Shown: one piece after another, positions 54,001 to 60,525 of the stretch | Layout of the letters: each line of letters begins with the position of its first letter | How positions within the stretch are numbered: position 1 is the first letter of the stretch | NCBI RefSeq assembly: GCF_008905045.1 | Contig: NZ_VWMY01000009.1 | Location: forward strand, 137,434 to 201,433 | Source: Streptomyces albicerus | Lineage (GTDB): Bacteria; Actinomycetota; Actinomycetes; Streptomycetales; Streptomycetaceae | Length of the DNA stretch: 64,000 nt | Direction of reading: 5' to 3' | Notes under the pieces: generated by a model | Databases searched by the model: none | Told to the model about the DNA's origin: nothing | What the model saw: the letters and a program-made list of their open reading frames with translations, nothing else | Made by a program: the position numbers and the translations under genes

Positions 54001-54440
54001 TGACGGCTGGCCCGGCGGCGGCGCAACGGCCGTAGCGCCCGGCCGAGTTCGAGTTCGTCGCCGAGCGCCTTGCCCTCGGGGACACGGACGGGCAGCGCGG
54101 GGCGGGGCTCCTGGGCGGGCGGCCGCAGCCGTACCTCGGGGGCGGGTGCCTGGCGGGCTGCCGCGTAGAGGGACGGAGCGGTGAGGTCGGGCAGGTCCTG
54201 GTCGTCCGGTTCCGGTGCGGGCGGCTGCCGGGACTGCTCGTCCGGTTCGGGCTCGGGCGGCCGGGCCGCCGGCGGCGGGGCGGTGCGCAGGCCCCGGTGC
54301 AGCGGTGCGGCCGCCGAGGCGGGCAGCCTGCGGGCGAGCCAGAGCACGTCGAGCACCTGGTCGGCGTCCAGGTCCTGGCCGCACGCCCCCAGGACCCGTA
54401 ACGCCTCGGCGAGCCGTTCACCGCCGCGCGCCATGCTCAC
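51090..54440 (-). CDS. SAV_2336-type vWA protein fused to a pseudokinase and degenerate ParA-like NTPase
   Basis: A 1116-residue multidomain protein of the vWA-MoxR-VMAP ternary system. N-terminal helical part (about 1-50), disordered Pro/Glu/Gln linker (55-115), SAV_2336 vWA-like domain (about 178-400; NLVLLVDDGLSM, TLVLVVSDGMG), and a middle winged/helical region. A kinase-fold domain (about 563-800) lacks the catalytic signatures: AVLRVPR for VAIK, VLADFTADS for HRD, LADLSDS for DFG. A C-terminal ParA/MinD-like domain (873-1116) has a degenerate P-loop, AYHYSGRATTTM, without the usual Lys, but keeps VLALDGAAADGALDAF. GTG 54440 overlaps the MoxR stop. It is the last gene of the operon. The three-way fusion on one chain is the notable point. 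Confidence 0.85.
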   Translation of the reverse strand: MSMARGGERLAEALRVLGACGQDLDADQVLDVLWLARRLPASAAAPLHRGLRTAPPPAARPPEPEPDEQSRQPPAPEPDDQDLPDLTAPSLYAAARQAPAPEVRLRPPAQEPRPALPVRVPEGKALGDELELGRALRPLRRRRASRHHLEIDEERTAAQLAESRLPDVVQRPVQERWLNLVLLVDDGLSMLLWHRLGAELRTLLERLGAFATTRVLGLDTRTAHEPRLHARPFQQGSTPVPTSTVNDPSGRTLVLVVSDGMGAAWRHGTMHGLLSAWAARGPVALLHTLPPQMWEASGIHAERWQATTRRIGGANTSWEITDRVLPPDLAEFDGIPVPVLEPTAAALRDWSHLLASPGTTVELPLLALPSQHAAVASSRDLYSAQHFRDAATPEAYRLAAHLAAVSPLSVPVMRLVQSAVPWPARTSHLAEVFLGGLIRPYPAPVPGPLPAKHLVFDFPDETKSVLLDAVPQSELLRTGRSIGRRLEQLAGNSPDFPAWLAHPDGSAQLLGSHRPFTNVERRLLTRFGVSVEGTRGQQPFERARTAVEADDWAPLTDDDPRRLGPYDLRGRRRGRRTVVYRGVNRRGVEAVLRVPRPDLPVVNARLITAEAEALTRLSGRYAPALLRSRLNDDPPWLAMAPVADDDAPDAQPPRLADIIGRAYQEGVAPFDKLAGLLVAWHLASALNLCHLTGLVLADFTADSVFVLRRTVVLADLSDSVIDGRYLGTGPVPTVEDNVRSLGELLQLISTKPGSVMPGLPEGMHQWQGDTWEQLRQLVLRCLDPDPARRPSAGEVAEILARYIALARASRDGTEPLAPAESAVSATRAPLALPPASERPRPGDRALRLSRFGPARREDEARLARLRVPLRQSRRVTLIGAYHYSGRATTTMVLGSLLATVRGEPVLALDGAAADGALDAFLTDRNPATVRDLAALALGLPYGDIRARTTRLPSGLEVAAHRRGHRSPNPAHGQEYARVLTQTAPHYSVVLTDWSPLGLGSAAEVVLNLTDRLVLCCGSAEWFLDAAVHTLDGVRDAGHRQLADDAIVVVGEIEGSVSRPLPPDFARRLGIDAARLVRVPFDLSLRSPGFRELGRLRAATTRAFLDLAGLVVGDGTH

Positions 54441-55387
54441 ATCGCACCGGTGAGCTGGTGCAGCACGGCGTCGAGGAGTCCTTCCGCGTCGAGGTCGACC
54501 CCGCCGGTGCGCAGAAAGACCGCGTTGAGCAGCTGGTCGGTGGCGAGTTCGCCCGGGGCACGGCGGCGCAGGAACGCTTCGAGCAGGTCGTCCGCCTCGC
54601 GCAGCGCTTCCTCGCCGAGGTGGGCGGCGACGATGGCGCGCAGCCGCGCCTCGTCGGGGATGGGCAGGTCGAGGCGGACGCAGCGGCGCAGAAAGGCGGG
54701 CGGGAAGTCGCGTTCGCCGTTGCTGGTGATGACGACGACCGGGAACTCCGCGCACTGGATCCGCCCGTGGTGCACCCGGACGGTGCCGCGGTGGTCGGCG
54801 GTCTGGACCTCGACGTCGGCGAACTCCTCGGGCAGCCGGCTGAGTTCGGGGATCTCGAAGACGCCTTCCTCGAAGACGGTGAGCAGGTCGTTGGGCAGGT
54901 CGACGTCGCCCTTGTCCATCTCGTCGATGAGCAGGGCGCGCGGCACGGCGGACGGCACCAGGGCCGTGCCGAGCGGGCCGAGCCGGATGAACGTGCCGAT
55001 GGACGGTTCGCGTTCGCCGCGGTCCCGGCTGAGGGTTGTCTCGCGCAGCCAGCCGATCGCGTCGTACTGGTAGAGGGCCTCGCGCACGGCGGAGCGGCTG
55101 TTGACGGGCCAGCGCAGCAGCTCGCCCAGGTTCAGCTCGTGCGCGACGGCCTTGGCGAGCGAGGACTTGCCGGTGCCGGCCGGTCCGGTGACGAGCAGCG
55201 GGCGGCGCAGATGCAGCGCGGCGTTGACGACGTCGGCGTGCTGCGGCTCGATCAGGTACGGGAGTTCGGGGCGCATGGCCTGCGCGGGCGTGAAGCGGCG
55301 CCACGGCGGAGCCGACGGGAGGGTGACGGCCCGTGGTGTGCCGTCACCGCGGAAGAGGCGCCAGTCGGCCTCGGGAGCGGGGGTCAT
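54437..55387 (-). CDS. MoxR AAA+ ATPase of the VMAP ternary system
   Basis: The 316-residue AAA+ ATPase has Walker A TGPAGTGKSS (67-76), Walker B RALLIDEMDKGDVDLPN, sensor 1 FPVVVITSNGERDFPPAF and the arginine pair in LRRCVRLDL. This is the MoxR ATPase that, in the described vWA-MoxR-VMAP systems, couples to the vWA component. ATG 55387 overlaps the VMAP gene's stop by 4 bases (ATGA), and its own stop overlaps the SAV_2336-type gene, so the order is translationally locked. Confidence 0.92.
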   Translation of the reverse strand: MTPAPEADWRLFRGDGTPRAVTLPSAPPWRRFTPAQAMRPELPYLIEPQHADVVNAALHLRRPLLVTGPAGTGKSSLAKAVAHELNLGELLRWPVNSRSAVREALYQYDAIGWLRETTLSRDRGEREPSIGTFIRLGPLGTALVPSAVPRALLIDEMDKGDVDLPNDLLTVFEEGVFEIPELSRLPEEFADVEVQTADHRGTVRVHHGRIQCAEFPVVVITSNGERDFPPAFLRRCVRLDLPIPDEARLRAIVAAHLGEEALREADDLLEAFLRRRAPGELATDQLLNAVFLRTGGVDLDAEGLLDAVLHQLTGAM

Positions 55388-57540
55388 GCGCTCTCCTGTG
55401 GTTCGGTCAGGTGCAGTCGGGGCACGGTACGGTCGGCGTCGGCCCAGGCCAGGACGGGGCGGCCGGGGTACTCCAGCGGGTGCAGCATGGTGTTGGCCCG
55501 GTAGGAGCGCACCCCGTCGGGCAGTTCACGGGTGGCGACCTCGGCCATCTGCTTCACGACGTGCGAGTCCGTGTCCCGTCCGCGGTCCCACACCACCACC
55601 GGCACACCCACCGCCAGACACACCTGCACGACGGCGTCCCGGAGGCCCGCGGGCACGTCGACGGAGACGCGCACCGCGTCGAGCTTCCTCATGAGTTCGG
55701 CATAGATCTCGTTCGTGCTCAAAGACGCGTCGGAGAAGACCAGCGTTGCCCCGGAGTCGAGGCGGCTCCACCGGCGGCGCCAGTCGGGCAGGAAGCGCTC
55801 GTGCCTGCGCAGGAGTTCCGGGCAGTGCATGACGAGCGGGAACTCCACCCCGAGCACGCCGGGGACGATCTCGTCCGGGGCGCTGCCCTCCCACTCGTCG
55901 ATGGGCAGGTTCAGACTGGTGCGGTCCACGAGGACCTCCACGAGCGGCCGTTGCTCGTTCAGCGCGGCCGGGTCGAGGGTCTCCAGGACGCGCAGGAGCT
56001 CGCGCGCAGCCTCGGACGCCGCGTACGAGGCCGAGGTGTCCGTCGACACCTGCCGTGGCCCGGCGCCCTCGTCGCACCAGATCCGCAGCCGGTGGCGGCC
56101 CGGCTCGGCCCGGGTGACCTGCACGAGGACCCGCACGCGCGCGGAGCGCGTACGCATCACACGCGCCCACTCCTGGGCGTCCGAGCGCCGCTCGGCGAGC
56201 GCCGAGCGGGGAATGCCGAGCCGTACGGCCACGCTGTCGGACCACAGCTTCACGCCTGCGCTCTGCGGTGGCGGGCACAGCACGGCCACGTACTCCATGA
56301 CACGCAGGAGCGCCGGGACCCTGGGTTCGCCGTCGTCCGAGCGGCCGTCCCCGGGGAGCGTCTCCAGGTGGTCGATCAGCGCGTCGATCGTCTCGCCCCC
56401 GGGGAAGGCCGCGGCCAGCGGGAGGGCGGCGCGCACCGCCTCGGCGAACCGTCCGAGTACGGACCGGTCGATGTCGCGCAGCTGCTGGTGAAGCCGTGTG
56501 TACTCCCGAGGGGAGAGCAGCCGGGGCGCGCGGGAGAGGCGGCCCGCGGCCAGCATGCGGTCGGCCTCGTCCGGGTTGCCGCGGCGCAGCATCTCGACGA
56601 GGGCGGCCAGGGCGCGCGGATGGGTGAGGAGGAAGGCCGCGAACTCCTCGACCGTGGGCGGCAGTACCTCGCCGCCGTGTCCGACGCCGCAGGCGCGGGC
56701 GAGTTTGCGGGCGCAGTCGCCGCGTCCGACCGCTGAGGGCAGCGCGTCCTCGATCGCCTCCGTGAGCAGCACGAAGGCCGGATCGTCGGGGTCGACGGTC
56801 GCGTGCTCCTCGGCGTCGAGGACGCCAAGGGGCCGCAACTCGGCCTCGACGCGCTGCCAGGGGATGCCCCAGCTGCGGCGGACCAGGTGCTGGGGACTGT
56901 AGGGGAGGGGTTTTCCGGTGTCGGGGTCGCGGGGCGGCATGAAGTGCGCGGTCATCAGCCCGACGACGGCCTTGTGCTGCCGGGACCACAGCGGTCCGCC
57001 GCTGTACCCGCGGCCGACGGCCATTCCGGTGGCCGCGCCGTCGAGGTAACCGACCGGTCCCTCAAGGGATTTGACCGTCAGGTCGGCGAAGGTGGCGCCC
57101 TGACCGCTGCCGTGCCAGACGGTCACCCGCTGCTCGGCCGCCATCGCGATCCGGCGCGGCGGCGGGAACGTACTGCCGGGCGGCGCGTCGATCCGCAGCA
57201 CGGCGAGATCGCCGTGCCACTCGCCCTCGCCGTCGCCCACCGGGCCGCCGGTCTTGGCACGCGGCGCGATCCAGTGCGCCACACGCGCGGGGAAGCGTTC
57301 GGTTCCCCGCGGGCCTCTGAGTGCGACGAGGATCTCGTCGGGCCCGGGCGTCCGGGTCTCGAACATGGCCCTGCCCAGGGCGTCGTTGACGACATGAGCG
57401 CAGGTCAGAATGGCGTCGGCGGCCAGTACGAGCCCTCCACCCGCCGTCTTGCCGTCCCGCGTGCGGCGGATGGACACGACGAACGGGCCCGCGTCTTCTT
57501 GCCCACCGGGCTCCGGCCCCAGGGCTCTGAACCAGCCCAC
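55384..57540 (-). CDS. Trypsin-like protease fused to VMAP domains
   Basis: The 718-residue protein has an N-terminal trypsin-fold domain with a complete triad: His49 (LTCAHVVND), Asp111 (HGDLAVLRID), Ser180 (GRGYSGGPLW). Residues about 245-460 are helical and fit the effector-associated or VMAP-M region (VGRGDCARKLARACGVG; RVMEYVAVLCPPP). The C-terminal about 240 residues fit VMAP-C: HRLRIWCDEGAG, PLVEVLVDRTSLNLPIDEWE, VVVWDRGRDTDSHVVKQMAE. There is no signal peptide, so the protease is cytoplasmic. In the ternary-system model the protease is an effector released on invasion or damage. GTG 57540 is 3 bases after the Trypco1 stop, with GGAG overlapping that stop. Confidence 0.9.
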   Translation of the reverse strand: MGWFRALGPEPGGQEDAGPFVVSIRRTRDGKTAGGGLVLAADAILTCAHVVNDALGRAMFETRTPGPDEILVALRGPRGTERFPARVAHWIAPRAKTGGPVGDGEGEWHGDLAVLRIDAPPGSTFPPPRRIAMAAEQRVTVWHGSGQGATFADLTVKSLEGPVGYLDGAATGMAVGRGYSGGPLWSRQHKAVVGLMTAHFMPPRDPDTGKPLPYSPQHLVRRSWGIPWQRVEAELRPLGVLDAEEHATVDPDDPAFVLLTEAIEDALPSAVGRGDCARKLARACGVGHGGEVLPPTVEEFAAFLLTHPRALAALVEMLRRGNPDEADRMLAAGRLSRAPRLLSPREYTRLHQQLRDIDRSVLGRFAEAVRAALPLAAAFPGGETIDALIDHLETLPGDGRSDDGEPRVPALLRVMEYVAVLCPPPQSAGVKLWSDSVAVRLGIPRSALAERRSDAQEWARVMRTRSARVRVLVQVTRAEPGRHRLRIWCDEGAGPRQVSTDTSASYAASEAARELLRVLETLDPAALNEQRPLVEVLVDRTSLNLPIDEWEGSAPDEIVPGVLGVEFPLVMHCPELLRRHERFLPDWRRRWSRLDSGATLVFSDASLSTNEIYAELMRKLDAVRVSVDVPAGLRDAVVQVCLAVGVPVVVWDRGRDTDSHVVKQMAEVATRELPDGVRSYRANTMLHPLEYPGRPVLAWADADRTVPRLHLTEPQESA

Positions 57541-57543
57541 GCG

Positions 57544-57963
57544 TCACTCCGTGCCCGGTGTCGCACCACTACCACTGCCCGTGCCCGGACCGGCGTCCGT
57601 GGGCGTCCAGCTGGCGGTCACGGTGAGGTGGGCCTGCCCATTGCCGCCGACGATGCCGAACTTGAGGTCCTGTCCGACCTGGACCCCGAACGTCACGCTG
57701 ATCTCGGAGGGCGGCTGTGGTGCGGCCACGACGGCGTCGTGGACCTCCTGCAGCAGCGGGCCGAGCGGCCTGAGTGCCCGGCGCAGGGTGCCGACCGCGA
57801 AACTCGCGACGGCCCCGCCGCCCGTGCCTACGGGCACGGCCCTCCCCATGCCTTCGGGAAGATCGCCGTCCGGCTCGGCCGTCGCCGGGGCGCCCTCGGC
57901 GGCGCTGAGCAGGAACCTCACGGGCGTACCGTCGTCGAATTCCAGGTCTGCTGAGGTGGACAC
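57544..57963 (-). CDS. Trypco1 (CU044_2847 family) protein, first gene of the VMAP operon
   Basis: The 139-residue protein has the trypsin-co-occurring domain 1 pattern: an N-terminal beta-rich LEFDDGTPVRFLLSA, a middle helical LRPLGPLLQEVHDAVVAA and the C-terminal EISVTFGVQVGQDLKFGIVG then AHLTVTASW strands. It leads the trypsin-VMAP, MoxR and vWA-fusion genes with 3-base spacing, so it is probably the partner or adaptor of the protease. GTG 57963 has no strong SD and may be leaderless. A perfect inverted repeat lies 77-97 bases upstream. Confidence 0.88.
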   Translation of the reverse strand: MSTSADLEFDDGTPVRFLLSAAEGAPATAEPDGDLPEGMGRAVPVGTGGGAVASFAVGTLRRALRPLGPLLQEVHDAVVAAPQPPSEISVTFGVQVGQDLKFGIVGGNGQAHLTVTASWTPTDAGPGTGSGSGATPGTE

Positions 57964-58039
57964 GGCGACATTGTGACCCAGGAAGGCTCATGACACAGGC
58001 ATGTGTGCCCAACTTGGGTACCAGACAGGAGAGTTCGGC

Positions 58040-58060
58040 ACAGGAACCGCACGTTCCTGT
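58040..58060. promoter_or_regulatory. Perfect inverted repeat in the divergent region of the VMAP operon
   Basis: ACAGGAAC (58040-58047), CGCAC, GTTCCTGT (58053-58060) is a perfect 8-base inverted repeat in the 175-base gap between the Trypco1 start (57963) and the divergent small gene (58139). It is the obvious operator candidate for the VMAP system. Confidence 0.55.
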
Positions 58061-58138
58061 CACGGGGGCCGCGTCTCCCTGCTCAGATACTGCTCAACTC
58101 CGTTGATCCGCAAGCCTGTTTGAGCCGACCATGGGCCC

Positions 58139-58474
58139 ATGTTCGGACGCCTCAGCCAAGCAGACCTCCACGTCCTCGTCCTGCGCGACGCCGACGTCAT
58201 CGCCGCGACCGTGCGCCGGGCCCTCGACGAGGCCTCGCCGGAGGAACGGCCCGGCCTGGAACGCGCGGCGACCCTCATCGAGCAGGCCGCGGCAGCCTCC
58301 GATGCGGATCTGAGGGCCCGCTGGGTGCGGGAGCGGCTGGCTGCGGCCGGGATCGAGGGCTCGTACGACTCCGTACACGCGATCAAGGCACTGCGGCAGT
58401 CGGCGCCCGGGCTCACGCTCGTCCAGGCCGTGCAGATGGCGAAGGAGGCGGAGGCGGCGCGCTCGGCGGGGTAG
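58139..58474 (+). CDS. Small protein with ribosomal bL12 C-terminal-like segment
   Basis: The 111-residue protein is helical and soluble (MFGRLSQADLHVLVLRDAD; RAALDE-type helices). The C-terminal part YDSVHAIKALRQSAPGLTLV then QAVQMAKEAEAA resembles the bL12 C-terminal domain helix-turn pattern (IKxLRxxxGLxLxxAxxxAK), a fold found in several small Streptomyces proteins. ATG 58139 is the end of a 12-base palindrome CATGGGCCCATG (58130-58141) and has no SD, so a leaderless start or a different start is possible. It is divergent from the VMAP operon; whether it belongs to it is unknown. Confidence 0.6.
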   Translation: MFGRLSQADLHVLVLRDADVIAATVRRALDEASPEERPGLERAATLIEQAAAASDADLRARWVRERLAAAGIEGSYDSVHAIKALRQSAPGLTLVQAVQMAKEAEAARSAG

Positions 58475-58512
58475 CGCGCCAGTGGCGGCCGCCAGGCCCT
58501 AGGCCCAACGCC

Positions 58513-59418
58513 TCAGCGGGGCACGGGCGGAGGCACGGGCGGAGACGGGGGCAGGGGCTTCTCGAACCAGTAACTGGCGTGGGCGTCCTCGTCGTACGCG
58601 GGGATCTCGGCGTACCCGCTGGTGCGGTACAGCGTGGCCGCCTCCTTGAGGACCTCGTGCGTGTCGAGGCGTACGACGCGATGCCCGCGCTCGACGGCCG
58701 CGCGCTCCAGTTCGGTCAGCACCCGCCGCCCGAGGCCGAGTCCACGGGCCTCGGGGTGCACCCAGAGATGCCGGATCTCCGCCGTGTCGGCATCGGGCGC
58801 GCACAGCACCCCGCAGCCGACGGCACGCTCCTCCTCGTACGCGACGAGAAAGACGGCGATCCGCGCGGGCGGTACGAGATCCGCCGTGTCGTATCCCTCG
58901 GGAAACCGCTCGTCGAGCTCCGCGGCGAAGCCGGCCAGACAGGCGCGCGCGTCGGCCGACCCGGCATCGACGGCCCTGACCGTGATCCCGGCCAGCCGCA
59001 GCAGCCGCTCGGCGACGGTGACCGCTTCGGCCAGCCGCCCCCGCTGCTCCTCGCTCAACCCGCTGAGCAGCCCCTCGGCGAGACCGTCCGCCCGCCGGTG
59101 CTGCTCCGCCAGCTCGTCCCGCCCGGCCGCCGTGAGCTCCGCGAGCCGCAGCCGGCTGTCCGCCGGATGGACGCTGACCCGTACGAGCCCCTGCGCCTCC
59201 AGCGCGCGCACCATCCGGCTCAAGTACCCGGCGTCCAGGCCGAGTCGGGTCCTGAGGTCCTTCAGCGACGCCCCGGTCCCGATCTCGAACAGCAGCCGCG
59301 CCTCGCCGAGCGGCCGGTTCTGCCCGAGGTAGTGGTCGTCGAGCACGCCGATCCGGCGGGTGAAGTACCGATTGAAGCGGCGAAAGGTGGTCACGTGCTC
59401 CGCTGAAACTGGCTCCAT
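58513..59418 (-). CDS. MarR-family HTH fused to GNAT acetyltransferase
   Basis: The 301-residue protein joins an N-terminal MarR winged helix (about 1-150; LGEARLLFEIGTGASLKDL, GLDAGYLSRMVRALEAQGLV, RVSVHPADSRLR) to a GNAT domain (about 160-285) with the acetyl-CoA loop LWVHPEARGLGLGRRVL and the typical LYRTSGYAEI ending. Such fusions are known one-component regulators that may respond to acyl-CoA or acetylate small molecules. A near-perfect palindrome lies 5 bases upstream of ATG 59418, pointing to autorepression; a GTG at 59394 with GGAG is an alternative start. Confidence 0.9.
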   Translation of the reverse strand: MEPVSAEHVTTFRRFNRYFTRRIGVLDDHYLGQNRPLGEARLLFEIGTGASLKDLRTRLGLDAGYLSRMVRALEAQGLVRVSVHPADSRLRLAELTAAGRDELAEQHRRADGLAEGLLSGLSEEQRGRLAEAVTVAERLLRLAGITVRAVDAGSADARACLAGFAAELDERFPEGYDTADLVPPARIAVFLVAYEEERAVGCGVLCAPDADTAEIRHLWVHPEARGLGLGRRVLTELERAAVERGHRVVRLDTHEVLKEAATLYRTSGYAEIPAYDEDAHASYWFEKPLPPSPPVPPPVPR

Positions 59419-59422
59419 ATTT

Positions 59423-59440
59423 CTTTGACTTTAGTCAAAG
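59423..59440. promoter_or_regulatory. MarR-type operator upstream of the MarR-GNAT gene
   Basis: CTTTGACT (59423-59430), TT, AGTCAAAG (59433-59440) is a perfect 8-base inverted repeat, the size and AT-content expected of a MarR operator, located between the MarR-GNAT start and the stop of the secreted protein gene at 59470. Confidence 0.85.
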
Positions 59441-59469
59441 GAAAGTGGCGCGTCCACGGCCGGAGCGTT

Positions 59470-60315
59470 TCAGGCCCCCTGCAGCTCGCCCTGCAGCCTG
59501 CTCACGTCCACCGAATCGTCGGCCGACGGTGTCTTGGACGGCACCGGCTTGTCGTAGTCGGTGAAGGTCAGGGTCATGTCCTCGTCGCCGCCGGTCTCGG
59601 TCGCCTTGACCAGCCGGTGCGGAGAGTTCGTCGTGACGTACAGGGTCGTCGTCGTGCCGTCCTCCTTGTAGGTGAGCGGAACCGTCTTCGTGCCGTCGAC
59701 CTTCGTCTCGTCGCCCTTCTTCAGAGTGCGCTCGGCCTCCTCGTCGCCGGTGACCTCCTCCTGGAAGGAGCCGAGGTCGCAGGTGTCGGCCATGCCCTTG
59801 AGCATCGCGTCGGACGTCGAGCCGTGGATGTAGCGGTCCTTGAAGAGCTTGGCGATCTCCTCGCCCTGGCCGCCTGGGACCTGGGTCTTCCAGAACACCG
59901 CGTCGGGCTTCATCCAGACCTCCTCGCCCCGCTTGACGATCTCCACGCTGCCGCCGTCGGAGCCCATCTCCATGGAGCCGGCGCAGTTGCCGTCCTGGTC
60001 GAGGGCCAGGTCCATCGAGGTCGGTTCGGTGGTGCTGGTCCTCGCGTCCGCGCTGTCGTCCGTCAGCTTCAGATGGACCGACTTCGCCTTTCGCAGGGAC
60101 TCCTTCGCCTTGTCGGAGAGTTCCTGGGCGGTCAGGTCGTCGGCGTCGTCCGCCAGGGACGCCACGGGGGAGAAGAGGAGGGCCGCGGCCACTGCCGTGC
60201 AGGTCGCCGCGGTCCTGAGGAGGTACGGGCCGTACGGTCCGTGTGTCCCACGAGCCGATGCCGGCCTGCCGTTTCCGTGCGCCCGCGTGTCGCCGGCCCT
60301 TGAGTTCTCGGGCAT
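59470..60315 (-). CDS. Secreted LolA/LppX-like protein
   Basis: The 281-residue product has a signal peptide (hydrophobic LRTAATCTAVAAALLFSPVA then SLADD) and a mature domain with the shape of LppX/LprG or LolA lipid-carrier proteins: KAKESLRKAKSVHLKLTDDS, MDLALDQDGNCAGSMEM, then EEVWMKPDAVFWKTQVPGGQ and a C-terminal beta sheet ending SRLQGELQGA. No lipobox Cys is seen, so it is probably released or held by other means. Two Cys (NCAGS, DTCDLG) could pair. ATG 60315 has GGAGG 7 bases upstream and is preferred over an earlier in-frame start at 60348. Confidence 0.82.
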   Translation of the reverse strand: MPENSRAGDTRAHGNGRPASARGTHGPYGPYLLRTAATCTAVAAALLFSPVASLADDADDLTAQELSDKAKESLRKAKSVHLKLTDDSADARTSTTEPTSMDLALDQDGNCAGSMEMGSDGGSVEIVKRGEEVWMKPDAVFWKTQVPGGQGEEIAKLFKDRYIHGSTSDAMLKGMADTCDLGSFQEEVTGDEEAERTLKKGDETKVDGTKTVPLTYKEDGTTTTLYVTTNSPHRLVKATETGGDEDMTLTFTDYDKPVPSKTPSADDSVDVSRLQGELQGA

Positions 60316-60525
60316 CGCGTCACCTCCGAGGGTGCGGATGTGGATCACCCCAGCGTACGGTTCGCACCTTCTGGTCGCATTTCCGGTGATTTTTCAGTGA
60401 CGCCGCGCACTTTCGGTCACGGGTTGTGCATGCATCCCGGGCCCGGGGGCAGGTGCTCCCGGCCCCCAAGAGCGACACGCGTGTGACGCAGGGGCACGGA
60501 ACAGGAACGGAAGGCAACACCGATC

